A stretch of 64,000 bases of DNA from Sphingomonadaceae bacterium (GTDB lineage: Bacteria > Pseudomonadota > Alphaproteobacteria > Sphingomonadales > Sphingomonadaceae): NCBI GenBank assembly GCA_947451145.1, contig CANFXW010000013.1, positions 40,341-104,340 of the forward strand. Reading direction: 5' to 3'. The translations under genes were made by a program, and so were the position numbers. This document shows positions 1-9,168 of this stretch, piece by piece (position 1 is the stretch's first letter; each line of letters opens with the position of its first letter). The notes below the pieces were generated by a model. It had not been told where the DNA came from. It was given only the letters and a program-made list of their open reading frames with translations, and did no database searches.

Positions 1-755
1 ATCCTTCGCCGCCGCCATTTCCGCTACTGCACGTCGACACCACCTGGAAGTTCCAGGAGATGTACAAGCTGCGCGACCGGATGGCCGAAGAGAGCGGCAT
101 GGAGCTGCTCGTCTATCACAACCCCGAAGCCGCCGAGCGCGGTATCAACCCCTTCGACCACGGCCCGCTGCACACCGACATGTGGAAGACCGAGGGGCTG
201 AAGCAGGCGCTCGACAAGTGGAATTTCGATGCAGCCTTCGGCGGCGCCCGCCGCGACGAGGAAAAGAGCCGCGCCAAGGAGCGCATATTCTCTTTCCGCA
301 CCGCCAGCCACGGTTGGGATCCGAAGAGCCAGCGCCCGGAGCTGTGGAACCTCTATAACGCCCGCAAGAACAAGGGCGAGAGCATCCGCGTCTTCCCGAT
401 CTCGAACTGGACCGAGCTGGACGTGTGGCAGTACATCCACCTCAACAACATCCCCATCGTGCCGCTCTACTTCGCTGACGAACGTCCGGTAGTGGAACGC
501 GATGGCATGCTGGTGATGGTCGATGACGACCGCTTCCCGCTGAAGCCCGGTGAAGTGCCGGAGATGAAGTCTGTCCGCTTTCGCACGCTCGGTTGCTACC
601 CGCTGACCGGCGCGGTTGAGAGCAGTGCCAAGACACTGCCAGAGGTGATCCAGGAAACCTTGCTCACCACCACTTCGGAACGGCAAGGCCGCGCCATCGA
701 CAAGGATGCTGGCGGTGCCGGCATGGAAGTCAAAAAGCAGCAGGGGTACTTCTGA
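1..755 (+). CDS. cysD: Sulfate adenylyltransferase subunit 2 (5' end cut off)
   Basis: This is the small catalytic subunit of ATP sulfurylase, which with CysN forms adenosine 5'-phosphosulfate from ATP and sulfate in the cytoplasm. The frame is open from base 3, and residues before the first internal Met ([11 protein letters not shown]) continue the CysD alignment, so the gene enters from the left edge. Recognisable stretches are [19 protein letters not shown], the WNLYN block, [13 protein letters not shown] and [17 protein letters not shown], all typical of the PAPS-reductase-like adenylyltransferase family. Only the N-terminal PP-loop portion is missing. The stop overlaps the cysN start by one base (TGATG), showing translational coupling. 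Confidence 0.97.
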   Translation, partial: PSPPPFPLLHVDTTWKFQEMYKLRDRMAEESGMELLVYHNPEAAERGINPFDHGPLHTDMWKTEGLKQALDKWNFDAAFGGARRDEEKSRAKERIFSFRTASHGWDPKSQRPELWNLYNARKNKGESIRVFPISNWTELDVWQYIHLNNIPIVPLYFADERPVVERDGMLVMVDDDRFPLKPGEVPEMKSVRFRTLGCYPLTGAVESSAKTLPEVIQETLLTTTSERQGRAIDKDAGGAGMEVKKQQGYF

Positions 756-2677
756 TGTCGGACATTCAGAACAACGATCCGGTCTACGTCACCGAGAGCC
801 TCATTGCCGAGGATATCGACGCCTATCTCGACCAGCACCAGCACAAGACCATGCTGCGCTTCATCACCTGCGGGTCGGTGGACGATGGCAAGTCAACACT
901 GATCGGCCGCCTGCTCTACGATTCGAAGATGATTTTCGAAGACCAGCTCGATGCGCTGACTGCGGATTCCAAGAAGGTCGGCACGCAGGGGCAGGAAATT
1001 GACTTCGCGCTGCTGGTCGATGGTCTCGCCGCCGAACGTGAGCAGGGCATCACCATCGACGTCGCCTACCGCTTCTTCAACACCGAAAAGCGCAAGTTCA
1101 TCGTCGCCGATTGTCCGGGTCACGAGCAGTACACGCGCAACATGATCACCGGCGCTTCGACCGCCGATCTTGCCTGTATCCTGATCGATGCGCGCAAGGG
1201 CGTGCTGGTCCAGACCCGTCGCCACTCGTATCTGTGCCACCTGATCGGCATCAAGAATATCGTGCTGGCCGTCAACAAGATGGATCTGGTCGATTACAGT
1301 CAGGAAGTTTTCGACAAGATTGTCGCCGACTACACCGAATTCGCGAAGAGCATCGGCATCGAGAACTTCACCGCCATGCCGATTTCCGGGTTCAAGGGCG
1401 ACAACATCATCGCCGCTTCTGACAATACGCCGTGGTACAAGGGCCCGAACCTGATCGAGCATCTTGAAACCGTGGAAGTGCTGACGGCGGAGGACCAGTC
1501 CAAGCCGTTCCGCATGCCGGTGCAGTGGGTCAACCGCCCGAACCTCGATTTCCGCGGGTTCTCCGGCCTGATCGCGACCGGCTCGGTAAAACCGGGCGAC
1601 GCCATTCGTGTGTTGCCATCGGGCAAGACCAGCACAGTTACCAAGGTCGTGACAATGGATGGCGAACTCGATTCCGCTGTCGCAGGCCAATCTGTCACCG
1701 TCTGCTTTGCCGACGAGATCGACTGCTCGCGCGGCGACGTGATTTCCGTCTCCGACACGCCGCCGCAGGTCGCTGACCAGTTCGAGAGCACCATCGTTTG
1801 GCTCAACGACGATCCGATGCACGTCGGCCGCGCCTATTGGCTGAAGCTGGGCACGCAGATGGTTTCGGCAACTGTCCAGCAGCCAAAATATGCAGTCAAC
1901 GTCAACACGATGGAGCATGTTGCGGTTAAAACGCTTGAGCTCAACGCCATCGGCGTTGCCCAGCTCTCCACCGACAAGCCGATTGTGTTCGAACCTTATG
2001 CGGACAACCGTTCGCTTGGTGGCTTCATCCTGATCGACAAGATCACCAATGCCACCGTCGCGGCTGGCATGCTGCAGTTCAGCCTGCGCCGCGCCCAGAA
2101 TGTTCACTGGCAGGCGACCGATATCGACCGCACTGAACATGCGCGGCTGAAGAACCAGACGCCGAAGGTGCTGTGGTTCACTGGTCTTTCGGGTTCGGGC
2201 AAGTCGACCATCGCCAATGAGGTGGAGAAGAGCCTCAACCTGATGAACCGCCACACCTTCCTGCTGGATGGTGACAACGTGCGCCATGGTCTGAACAAGG
2301 ATCTGGGCTTCACCGAGGCGGATCGCATTGAAAACATCCGCCGAGTGGGTGAAGTGGCCAAGCTGATGGTTGATGCAGGGCTGATTGTCCTCACCGCCTT
2401 CATCAGCCCCTATCGCGCCGAGCGCGAGATGGTGCGCAAGCTGATCCCTGAGGGTGAGTTCATCGAGATCTTCGTTGATACGCCGCTGGAAGTGGCCGAG
2501 GCGCGTGACGTCAAGGGACTCTACAAGAAGGCGCGATCGGGCCAGCTGAAGAACTTCACCGGCATCGACAGCCCCTATGAGCCTCCGCTTAATCCGGAAA
2601 TCCGCGTCAACACGGTGGAAATGACGGCGCAGGACGCTGCGGCGCACATTATCCGCCAGCTGATGCCGCTGAAGTAA
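755..2677 (+). CDS. cysNC: Bifunctional sulfate adenylyltransferase subunit 1 / APS kinase
   Basis: This 640-residue fusion couples the GTPase subunit of ATP sulfurylase to APS kinase, so it helps make APS and then phosphorylates it to PAPS. Residues about 30-440 are an EF-Tu-like GTPase with G1 [10 protein letters not shown]3 [12 protein letters not shown] and G4 NKMD. Residues about 460-640 are CysC, with P-loop GLSGSGKST, the [16 protein letters not shown] block and [12 protein letters not shown]. The fusion is common in Alphaproteobacteria and rhizobial NodQ. It sits between cysD and cysQ in one operon, with 11 bases before cysQ. Confidence 0.97.
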   Translation: MSDIQNNDPVYVTESLIAEDIDAYLDQHQHKTMLRFITCGSVDDGKSTLIGRLLYDSKMIFEDQLDALTADSKKVGTQGQEIDFALLVDGLAAEREQGITIDVAYRFFNTEKRKFIVADCPGHEQYTRNMITGASTADLACILIDARKGVLVQTRRHSYLCHLIGIKNIVLAVNKMDLVDYSQEVFDKIVADYTEFAKSIGIENFTAMPISGFKGDNIIAASDNTPWYKGPNLIEHLETVEVLTAEDQSKPFRMPVQWVNRPNLDFRGFSGLIATGSVKPGDAIRVLPSGKTSTVTKVVTMDGELDSAVAGQSVTVCFADEIDCSRGDVISVSDTPPQVADQFESTIVWLNDDPMHVGRAYWLKLGTQMVSATVQQPKYAVNVNTMEHVAVKTLELNAIGVAQLSTDKPIVFEPYADNRSLGGFILIDKITNATVAAGMLQFSLRRAQNVHWQATDIDRTEHARLKNQTPKVLWFTGLSGSGKSTIANEVEKSLNLMNRHTFLLDGDNVRHGLNKDLGFTEADRIENIRRVGEVAKLMVDAGLIVLTAFISPYRAEREMVRKLIPEGEFIEIFVDTPLEVAEARDVKGLYKKARSGQLKNFTGIDSPYEPPLNPEIRVNTVEMTAQDAAAHIIRQLMPLK

Positions 2678-2688
2678 GGACCGGAACG

Positions 2689-3423
2689 ATGAATGACGTT
2701 GAGCTCGCAACACACCTTGCCGAAGTCGCCGGACGCCTGCTGATCGAGGTTCGCACCTCGGGAATGCTGAGCCTGAAGGCGCTGGGTAAGGCGGGTGACG
2801 CCACCGCCAACCAGTTCCTTGTCCACGCGATCAAGGAGCAGCGGCCAGATGACGGTCTTCTGTCGGAAGAGGAAAAGGACAGTCCCGAACGCCTGACCAA
2901 GAGCCGGGTGTGGATTATCGATCCGGTCGATGGCACCCGCGAATATGGCGAAGCGCGCACCGACTGGGCGGTTCATATTGGCCTCGCCATTGATGGCGTG
3001 CCGGTGATGGGCGCGGTGGGGCTGCCAGGACTGAACAAGGTCCTGCGCACCGACCAGCCGGTTCCCGTTCCACCAGCGCCGGAAAAGCTGCGCATGGTTG
3101 TCAGCCGCACACGACCAGCGCGTGAGGCGACCGAAGTGGCCGAAAGGCTTGGCGCTGAACTGGTGCCGATGGGCTCCGCAGGGGCCAAGGCGATGTCGAT
3201 CATCCTCGGTGATGCCGACATCTATCTGCACTCGGGCGGGCAGTATGAGTGGGATAGCTGTGCGCCTGTCGCAGTTGCGCTGGCCCATGGTTTGCACTGC
3301 TCGCGCATTGACGGCAGCCCGCTGATATACAACAGGGAGGATGTCTACATGCCCGACCTGCTGATCTGCCGGAAGGAGCATGCCGAGCGCGTGCTGGCCG
3401 AGGTCGCCGCGCTCTCCAACTGA
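2689..3423 (+). CDS. cysQ: 3'(2'),5'-bisphosphate nucleotidase CysQ
   Basis: A 244-residue inositol-monophosphatase-fold enzyme expected to hydrolyse 3'-phosphoadenosine 5'-phosphate, the by-product of PAPS-dependent sulfate reduction, to AMP and phosphate. The metal-binding family motifs are visible: LLSEEEKD near residue 60, WIIDPVDGTREYG near residue 83 and YEWDSCAPVAVA near residue 185. Position directly behind cysNC fits removal of inhibitory PAP from the same pathway. Length and start fit the family, and the gene lies 13 bases before the following SDR gene. Confidence 0.93.
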   Translation: MNDVELATHLAEVAGRLLIEVRTSGMLSLKALGKAGDATANQFLVHAIKEQRPDDGLLSEEEKDSPERLTKSRVWIIDPVDGTREYGEARTDWAVHIGLAIDGVPVMGAVGLPGLNKVLRTDQPVPVPPAPEKLRMVVSRTRPAREATEVAERLGAELVPMGSAGAKAMSIILGDADIYLHSGGQYEWDSCAPVAVALAHGLHCSRIDGSPLIYNREDVYMPDLLICRKEHAERVLAEVAALSN

Positions 3424-3436
3424 GGGAGTTTGACTG

Positions 3437-4117
3437 ATGGCGCGTTCGGTAATTGTTACAGGTGGGTTCGGCGTTTTGGGGCAGGCCGTGGCACAAGCCT
3501 TTGCCGATGCCGGATACAAGGTTGCGCGGATTGATTTTGCGCCAAGCCCGCACACGCCCATCGAGGGCGCACTCGACATCGGCGGGGTAGACCTTACCGA
3601 CCCGATTGCGACTGGTGGAGCGCTGGGCAAGGTACTTGATACCCACGGCGGAGTTGATGTGCTCGTCAATGTCGCGGGCGGATTCACCTGGGAAACGCTG
3701 GAGGGCGGATCGCTTGATTCCTGGGCGCGGATGCAGTCGATGAACCTGATGAGCAATGCCACGATTACCAAGCTGGCGCTGCCGCAACTGGTGAAGTCTG
3801 GCACTGGTCGCGTGATCAACATCGGTGCAGGTGCGGCTATCAAGGCGGGTATGGGCATGGGTGCCTATGCCGCAAGCAAGAGCGGCGTCCATCGTTTGAC
3901 CGAGGCTTTGGCCGAGGAGGTCAGCGCTCAGGGGGTAACGGTCAACGCAGTGCTGCCGAGCATTATCGACACCCCGACCAATCGCGCCGACATGCCCGAC
4001 GCGAATTTTTCCGAATGGGTGCAGCCCACGGCGATTGCCGACGTGATCCTGTTTCTGGCTTCTACCGAAGCGCGGGCGATTACCGGCGCTCTGATCCCGG
4101 TAACGCGGGGCGGGTGA
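3437..4117 (+). CDS. Short-chain dehydrogenase, dihydropteridine-reductase-like
   Basis: A 226-residue Rossmann-fold SDR. The N-terminus shows the dinucleotide motif VTGGFGVLG and the VNVAGG block. The catalytic Tyr144-x3-Lys148 pair (GAYAASKSG) is present. The usual catalytic serine 13 residues before the Tyr is Ala131 (INIGAGAA). Classical SDRs need that serine, while dihydropteridine reductases are known to lack it, so a quinonoid pterin or similar substrate is a reasonable guess. It is the last gene of the cys operon by spacing, but a role in sulfur metabolism is not evident. The product assignment beyond SDR is inference. Confidence 0.85.
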   Translation: MARSVIVTGGFGVLGQAVAQAFADAGYKVARIDFAPSPHTPIEGALDIGGVDLTDPIATGGALGKVLDTHGGVDVLVNVAGGFTWETLEGGSLDSWARMQSMNLMSNATITKLALPQLVKSGTGRVINIGAGAAIKAGMGMGAYAASKSGVHRLTEALAEEVSAQGVTVNAVLPSIIDTPTNRADMPDANFSEWVQPTAIADVILFLASTEARAITGALIPVTRGG

Positions 4118-4124
4118 GGGCGCT

Positions 4125-4979
4125 TTAGCCCCTGAACACCACTGTCTTGTCGCCATTCAGCAGCACCCTGTCCTGCAGGTGCAGGCGAACGGCTTCGGCC
4201 AGCACCCGGCGTTCGATATCGCGGCCTTTGCGGACAAGGTCATCGGGCTGGTCGGCGTGGCTGATCGCCTCGACATCCTGATGTATGATCGGGCCTTCAT
4301 CGAGATCGGCGGTAACGTAATGCGCAGTCGCGCCGATCATCTTCACACCGCGGGCATGCGCCTGATGATAGGGCTTGGCACCCTTGAAGCCGGGCAGGAA
4401 CGAGTGGTGGATGTTGATGCAACGCCCGGTCAGGAAGCGGGCCATATCATCCGATAGTATCTGCATATAGCGCGCCAGAACGACCAGTTCGGTGCCGGAT
4501 TCCTCTACCAGTGCCTTGATCCGGGCCTCTTGATCCGGCTTGGTTTCCTTGGTTACCGGCAGGTAGTGATAAGGAATATCGCCGATCAGCGAGACGTTAA
4601 GCGCCTCGATAGGATGGTTGCCGATCACCCCGACAATCTGCATCGGCAGCTCGCCGATGCGCGTGCGGTAGAGCAGGTCTCCAAGGCAGTGGTCGAACTT
4701 GGAGACCAGCAGCATCACCTTGCGCTGCGCCTGTTTGGTGCGCAGGTCCCAGCTCATGCCGAACTCGCTGGCTACCGCAGCAAACCCGTTTTTGATCGCA
4801 GCCACATCGCCCGCACCGGGATCGAATTCCACCCGCATGAAGAACGAGCCTTGATCCTGATCGTTGAACTGCTGGGCCTCCAGAACGTTTCCGCCTTGAT
4901 CAAACAGATAGCCGGACACCCGCGCGGTAATCCCGGGGCGATCCTTGCAGGACAGGGTGAGGGTCTGGACCTCTGGCAT
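4125..4979 (-). CDS. purU: Formyltetrahydrofolate deformylase
   Basis: PurU hydrolyses 10-formyltetrahydrofolate to formate and tetrahydrofolate, balancing one-carbon pools. Residues 1-85 form an ACT-type regulatory domain ([19 protein letters not shown]). The rest is a formyltransferase-like hydrolase domain with [20 protein letters not shown] and [20 protein letters not shown], holding the Asn-His-Asp catalytic set. ATG at 4979 is preferred over a TTG six bases upstream because GGGAGAG precedes it at suitable distance. The gene is convergent with the SDR gene, 7 bases away, and divergent from the MFS gene. Confidence 0.95.
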   Translation of the reverse strand: MPEVQTLTLSCKDRPGITARVSGYLFDQGGNVLEAQQFNDQDQGSFFMRVEFDPGAGDVAAIKNGFAAVASEFGMSWDLRTKQAQRKVMLLVSKFDHCLGDLLYRTRIGELPMQIVGVIGNHPIEALNVSLIGDIPYHYLPVTKETKPDQEARIKALVEESGTELVVLARYMQILSDDMARFLTGRCINIHHSFLPGFKGAKPYHQAHARGVKMIGATAHYVTADLDEGPIIHQDVEAISHADQPDDLVRKGRDIERRVLAEAVRLHLQDRVLLNGDKTVVFRG

Positions 4980-5120
4980 CTTCAAAACTCTCCCAGCTTC
5001 ATATGCGCTGTCGATCGGCGGTGCTGTTCGTCGAGACTCGTCATGGGGTCAATCAAAATTGCGCCATAAGCGCAGGCTAATCCCGTGTATTTTCTGAAGG
5101 CGCTTGCAAACTTTGATTGT

Positions 5121-5153
5121 CATTGCACCAGCAATGGTGGTTGATGTGATCAA
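5121..5153. promoter_or_regulatory. Two palindromes upstream of the AAHS-type MFS gene
   Basis: Two perfect inverted repeats lie just before the likely MFS start. CATTGC-ACCA-GCAATG spans 5121-5136, and TTGAT-GTG-ATCAA spans 5141-5153. They lie in the 193-base divergent region between purU and the transporter. They look like operator half-sites for a regulator not encoded next to them. Function is inferred from symmetry and position only. Confidence 0.35.
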
Positions 5154-5172
5154 ACAAGGGGGAGAGGCCAAG

Positions 5173-6486
5173 ATGCCAGAGAGTGATCCGCGCAGCGTGA
5201 TCGAGAACGGAGCCATGGGCGTACGCCAATGGCTGGCCGTAGGCATTACGATCCTGCTCAACGCGCTCGATGGGTTTGACGTGCTCTCAAGCGCCTTTGC
5301 CGGGCCTGGGATCAAGCAGGAATGGCACCTTGCGCCCGACGGCCTTGGCGCTGTTCTCTCGATGGAGTTGATCGGCATGGGGCTGGGGTCGCTGGTGCTC
5401 GGATCGATGGCAGACAAGTATGGTCGCCGCCCGACGATTATCCTGTGTCTGATCATGATGGCGACGGGCATGTTCCTCGCCACAACCGCTACATCGCCCC
5501 AGATACTGTCGCTCTATCGCGTGTTCACGGGCCTTGGCATCGGTGGCATGCTGGCGGCGACAAATGCGGTGGCCTTTGAGCTCTCGAATCGCAAGCATCG
5601 CAGCATGGCACTGTCATTCATGGTGATCGGCTATCCCTTGGGGGCGTTTTTCGGCGGGCTGATTGCATCGTCGCTACTCAAGACGCATGACTGGCGGATC
5701 GTGTTCATGTTTGGCGGCACGATGACAGCACTGATGCTGCCGCTGGTGCTGCTCTTCGTACCCGAAACGCCAGCCTGGCTGGCACAGGCCCGCCCTACGG
5801 GTGCGCTTCAGCGGATTAATGGGATACTTGGGCGCTTTGGGCTGGCTTCAGTCCAAGAGCTGGGGGCCCAGTCGCACGCTGAGGCCAAGGCCAGTCTCGC
5901 AGACATCTTCAAGCCCGCCTATGCCCGCACTACGCTGGTGCTATCGCTTGGCTATGCGGCGCATATGCTGACATTTTACTACATTCTCAAAATGGCACCT
6001 TCGATCATTTCGGATCCGCAGTTTGCCGGTCAGCACTTTGCCAAGGCACAGGGTGCAGGCGTGCTTGCCTATGCTAATCTCGGCGGAGCGATTGGCGGGG
6101 CCTGCCTTGGCCTGCTGATCGGCAATTTCGGCATCAAGCGCGCGACTTTGGTGGCGCTGGCACTATCGGTGATCATGGTGGCAAAGTTCGGCCTCGGCGC
6201 AAATGACCTCAACGGCTGGACATGGGCCGTGGTGCTGGCTGGCCTGTTCACCAATGCGGCGGTTGTCGGCTTCTATTCCGCCTTTGCCGCCTCTTACCCA
6301 ACCCACGTGAAGGCCACCGGCACCGGCTTTGCCCTGTCTGTCGGACGGGGCGGAGCTGCACTATCGCCTTATCTTGCAGGACTGTTGTTCGCGAGCCATC
6401 AGGGGCTGCTGACGGCGTCGATTGTCATGGCAATGGGATCGCTGGTGGCGCTGGCGCTCTTCGCGCTCCTGCCCTCGAAGGACTAG
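5173..6486 (+). CDS. MFS transporter, aromatic acid:H+ symporter type
   Basis: A 437-residue 12-helix major facilitator protein of the inner membrane. Features of the aromatic acid:H+ symporter (AAHS) family are the ALDGFDVLSSAFAGPGI segment in helix 1, motif A GSMADKYGRRPT between helices 2 and 3, and FVPETPAWL in the central loop. Substrates of the family are benzoate-like acids; the exact substrate cannot be read from sequence. The ATG at 5173 is chosen because AAGGGGGAGAGG lies directly upstream. An in-frame TTG at 5104 would add 23 poorly conserved residues. No aromatic catabolic genes are adjacent. Confidence 0.88.
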   Translation: MPESDPRSVIENGAMGVRQWLAVGITILLNALDGFDVLSSAFAGPGIKQEWHLAPDGLGAVLSMELIGMGLGSLVLGSMADKYGRRPTIILCLIMMATGMFLATTATSPQILSLYRVFTGLGIGGMLAATNAVAFELSNRKHRSMALSFMVIGYPLGAFFGGLIASSLLKTHDWRIVFMFGGTMTALMLPLVLLFVPETPAWLAQARPTGALQRINGILGRFGLASVQELGAQSHAEAKASLADIFKPAYARTTLVLSLGYAAHMLTFYYILKMAPSIISDPQFAGQHFAKAQGAGVLAYANLGGAIGGACLGLLIGNFGIKRATLVALALSVIMVAKFGLGANDLNGWTWAVVLAGLFTNAAVVGFYSAFAASYPTHVKATGTGFALSVGRGGAALSPYLAGLLFASHQGLLTASIVMAMGSLVALALFALLPSKD

Positions 6487-6653
6487 CCAAGCCAGCAGCC
6501 TTGTTAAATCGGGCATTAAGGCCTACATGAGGGGCGCTATCGTCGCCTGCGACGGGACTTTCGGCCTATCGCCCTACCGTTCCTTTACACGCCACCAGCT
6601 CCGCCGGCACTTTGTCTGCGGGTCAAAAGACTGTTTCGTGAAAGGAACTCCCC

Positions 6654-6860
6654 ATGCCATCAGGCACCGTAAAATTCTTCAATCCCGACAAAGGCTATGG
6701 CTTTATCGCTCCCGATGATGGCGGTGCAGACAGCTTCGTCCACATCAGCGCGGTAGAGCGTTCGGGCATGTCGACACTAGACAAGGATCAGCGCGTCAAT
6801 TTCGAAGTTGAAACTGACCGTCGCGGCAAGCTCTCGGCCGTCAACCTTCAGGCCATCTGA
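6654..6860 (+). CDS. cspA: Cold-shock family nucleic-acid-binding protein
   Basis: A 68-residue single CSD protein, a five-stranded OB fold that binds single-stranded RNA or DNA and acts as an RNA chaperone. RNP1 KGYGFIAPDD and RNP2 DSFVHISAV are both intact, and the protein begins with the usual GTVKFFNPDKG. A good Shine-Dalgarno (AAAGGA) precedes the ATG. The preceding 167 bases (6487-6653) hold no gene and probably serve as promoter and long 5' leader, as is common for csp genes. Which csp paralogue it is cannot be told. Confidence 0.95.
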   Translation: MPSGTVKFFNPDKGYGFIAPDDGGADSFVHISAVERSGMSTLDKDQRVNFEVETDRRGKLSAVNLQAI

Positions 6861-6869
6861 GTGCTATTC

Positions 6870-6899
6870 ATCCGGGCGGGCAATCGTGCCCGTCCGGAT
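6870..6899 (+). terminator. Strong hairpin between cspA and the 68-residue gene
   Basis: A 13-base stem (6870-6882 with 6887-6899) closes over the tetraloop ATCG with a single G-U wobble. No run of U follows, so it is more likely an mRNA-stabilising or partial-termination element between the two cistrons than a full intrinsic terminator. Confidence 0.6.
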
Positions 6900-6922
6900 A
6901 ATCCTTCCAAGGAGTCATGTGA

Positions 6923-7129
6923 ATGTCTGCGACCAGTGACTTCTATCTGGCCCAAGCGGCCGAAAATGCCCGCGCTGCAGCGGCAACCCAACTTGAAAAC
7001 GTTCGTGAACGTTGCTTGCGTTCCGAAACGGCCTGGCTCGCAATGGCAGACCGTCTTTTGCGCAATGAGGCCGCTCGCGATCAGCAGGCGGCGGACAAGG
7101 CTGCACTGCTGGTCGACGCCGAAGACTGA
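6923..7129 (+). CDS. Small uncharacterised alanine-rich helical protein
   Basis: A 68-residue protein of unknown function. It is rich in Ala, Glu, Arg and Gln (AQAAENARAAAATQLENVRE), with heptad-like spacing that suggests one or two long helices, possibly a coiled coil. No Cys, signal peptide or membrane segment is present. A clear AAGGAG Shine-Dalgarno lies 9 bases before the ATG, which argues that it is translated. It lies 62 bases behind cspA across a hairpin, so it may be co-transcribed at reduced level. I do not recognise the family. Confidence 0.7.
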   Translation: MSATSDFYLAQAAENARAAAATQLENVRERCLRSETAWLAMADRLLRNEAARDQQAADKAALLVDAED

Positions 7130-7131
7130 AC

Positions 7132-7914
7132 TCAGTTTCCTGCGACTATCAGCCTGACACCCGCAGCTTTGATCGCGCCGCGCATGGCCGGGTCGATCCC
7201 GGCATCGGTTACCAGAACATCAACCTCATCTAGGCCGCAAACGATGGCACCTGAGGACGACTGGAACTTTGAACTGTCGACCAGCAGTATCACCTGCTCG
7301 GCGCGGTCGATCAGACGGCGCTCGGCAGCGACGAGAATAACGTCATGCTGCATGACCCCTTGAGGACCGACAGCCGCTGCCCCCATGAACAGCTTTGGTG
7401 CATGAAACTGCGGCATCGAATCCTCGCCAGCGGGCGCAAGGATGATGTTCTGTTCGCGAAAGATCGTTCCCGAAGGCAGAAGCAAGCGCGTGCCCACCTG
7501 TGGCAGTAGCGCGTTCACAATGTGCAGCGAGTTGGTCAGTACCTGACAATCAAGTCCCGCAAGGTGTGGGCACATCTGCAGGGTGGTACTACCACCGTCG
7601 ATCATGATCCCTTCGCCCGGCTCGACCAGCGCGGCGGCGGCTAGTCCGATCGCCTCCTTTGCTGCGAGGTTCTGAGTCACCGCCTGATCGAAGGGCGTGC
7701 CACGCAGGTGCAGATGCGCATCCTGCCGTTCTTGTCCTGCCAATTTGGCGCCGCCATGGACGCGCAGTAGCTGCCCGCCCGCCTCCAGTCGCGAAAGGTC
7801 GCGCCGGATGGTTGCGGGCGATGCATCGAGGCCGGCCTCGAGATCGCGATAGGAAACGAAACCGCGCGGCTCCAGCGCCGCAAGGATCATCCGCTCGCGC
7901 TCGGTAGCGTGCAT
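7132..7914 (-). CDS. DeoR-family regulator of the rhamnose genes
   Basis: A 260-residue DeoR/GlpR-type repressor. Residues 1-60 are a winged helix-turn-helix (ERERMILAALEPRGFVSYRDL, then SPATIRRDLSRLEAGG), followed by the family hinge LLRVHGGAKL. Residues about 85-250 are the sugar-phosphate-sensing domain (GEGIMIDGGSTT, VLTNSLHIV, ILLVDSSKF). It is the last gene of the rhaB-lldD-MFS-deoR arm, starting 3 bases after the transporter stop. By analogy with the DeoR-type RhaR of rhizobia it probably controls the divergent rhamnose promoters through a phosphorylated intermediate; that is inference. Confidence 0.9.
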   Translation of the reverse strand: MHATERERMILAALEPRGFVSYRDLEAGLDASPATIRRDLSRLEAGGQLLRVHGGAKLAGQERQDAHLHLRGTPFDQAVTQNLAAKEAIGLAAAALVEPGEGIMIDGGSTTLQMCPHLAGLDCQVLTNSLHIVNALLPQVGTRLLLPSGTIFREQNIILAPAGEDSMPQFHAPKLFMGAAAVGPQGVMQHDVILVAAERRLIDRAEQVILLVDSSKFQSSSGAIVCGLDEVDVLVTDAGIDPAMRGAIKAAGVRLIVAGN

Positions 7915-7917
7915 CGT

Positions 7918-9168
7918 TCAGGTTCTTTCTGCTTCCAGCTGTTCGAGCGACTTGCCCTGGTTGCTTGGTGCCCACCATAGGCCAATCGCGCCGCTGGCGG
8001 CAAGAAATCCGGTCAAAATCCAGGCCAGCAACGAGAAGTTATCCTTGGCCAGTGCCGGCACGGCAAGGCTCCAGATGCCGAGCCCTATGCGGACGATGGC
8101 AAAGCTTGTCCCTTGCGCGGTGGAACGGATTGCCGTGGGGAACAGCTCGGCGCTCCACAACTGGAAGAAGCTTTGCGCGCCAAAGCCACCGGCTATGCCC
8201 ATGATGACGATATGGATGATGACGATCTCCAGCTTGAAGCCGAAGATCGCGAGCAGGGCCATGCCGAAGACATGCATGGCGGCCGATATTCCGAACAAAA
8301 GCTTCTGATCCACCTTGTCAGACAGACGCATGAAAATGCCATAGATCGAGATCATGCCAATGCCGAAATAGCCGGCGGGAACCAGCGTTTCGGTCCATGC
8401 GGGCAGGTGGTTCTGCTGGATCAGGTAGGGCGTGAAGAAGCCGTTGTAGCCCGCCCACAGGTTCCACAGGCCGTACATGGAGGCGAGGTAGAACAGCGAT
8501 CCCAGATAGCGTGGCTGGAGAAGCGCCCGCCAATTTGTAGTGGTCGCGCCAGCCTCGCGGGCGGCCTTCACGTCTTCCCACCGCTCTGACTCGGCCATGC
8601 GTGAGCGCAGGAAAGTGAGCGCGAGGGCCAGCACGGCCAGATGGATGAACAACCAGCGCACGCCGCTGATGCCGAATGGCTTGAGGAAATAGGCGGCGAC
8701 CAGAACCGCTACAGGCCCCAGATACCAGAGCATTTGCGCGACGCCCGAATGCGCCCCGCGCTTCTTGTCAGGCGCGCGTTCGGCGATCAGCGACCACGAG
8801 GCGGGAATGTCCGCGCCGACGGCGAGGCCAACCAGAATGTAGCCCAAGATCAGCATCCACTTGGCCGAAGCGAAGATCAGGAACAGCATGCCGAACGCGT
8901 AAAACAGCATGTCATACTGGTAGATCTTCTTGCGCCCGAACTTGTCACACAGCACCCCGCCGATCAGCGCGCCGACACCGGCGGAGATGGCATTGGCGCT
9001 GAAGGCACCGATCAGGCCGACGAAATTGTCCGACAAGCCGTAAGTCTCTTTCCACATGCCCAAGGCGACCGAGCCGGAAACGATCGAGCCGGCGTCGATG
9101 TAGTTGGCAAGGCCTGCCAGAATGGTATCGCGCCAGCTTTCCTGTTCGCCCGCCGCTGTCGCTGTCAT
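7918..9168 (-). CDS. MFS sugar transporter, probable L-rhamnose uptake
   Basis: A 416-residue, 12-helix major facilitator of the inner membrane. Motif A-like [15 protein letters not shown] follows helix 2, [12 protein letters not shown] lies after helix 4, and [19 protein letters not shown] in helix 10-11 is typical of sugar-porter-like MFS proteins. It has no close resemblance to enterobacterial RhaT. Its start overlaps the lldD stop (ATGA) and it is co-transcribed with rhamnose genes, so L-rhamnose import is the most likely job. Transport of L-lactate, the substrate of LldD next door, is the alternative. Confidence 0.85.
   Translation of the reverse strand: MTATAAGEQESWRDTILAGLANYIDAGSIVSGSVALGMWKETYGLSDNFVGLIGAFSANAISAGVGALIGGVLCDKFGRKKIYQYDMLFYAFGMLFLIFASAKWMLILGYILVGLAVGADIPASWSLIAERAPDKKRGAHSGVAQMLWYLGPVAVLVAAYFLKPFGISGVRWLFIHLAVLALALTFLRSRMAESERWEDVKAAREAGATTTNWRALLQPRYLGSLFYLASMYGLWNLWAGYNGFFTPYLIQQNHLPAWTETLVPAGYFGIGMISIYGIFMRLSDKVDQKLLFGISAAMHVFGMALLAIFGFKLEIVIIHIVIMGIAGGFGAQSFFQLWSAELFPTAIRSTAQGTSFAIVRIGLGIWSLAVPALAKDNFSLLAWILTGFLAASGAIGLWWAPSNQGKSLEQLEAERT

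Noticed and set aside
893..2713. A 606-codon minus-strand frame opposite cysNC
   Set aside because: Antisense shadow of a clear CysN-CysC fusion; His/Arg/Ala-rich composition and no motif.
6507..6522. TTAA-N8-TTAA before cspA, considered as a CtrA site
   Set aside because: CtrA sites need a 7-base spacer; here it is 8 and flanking bases do not match.
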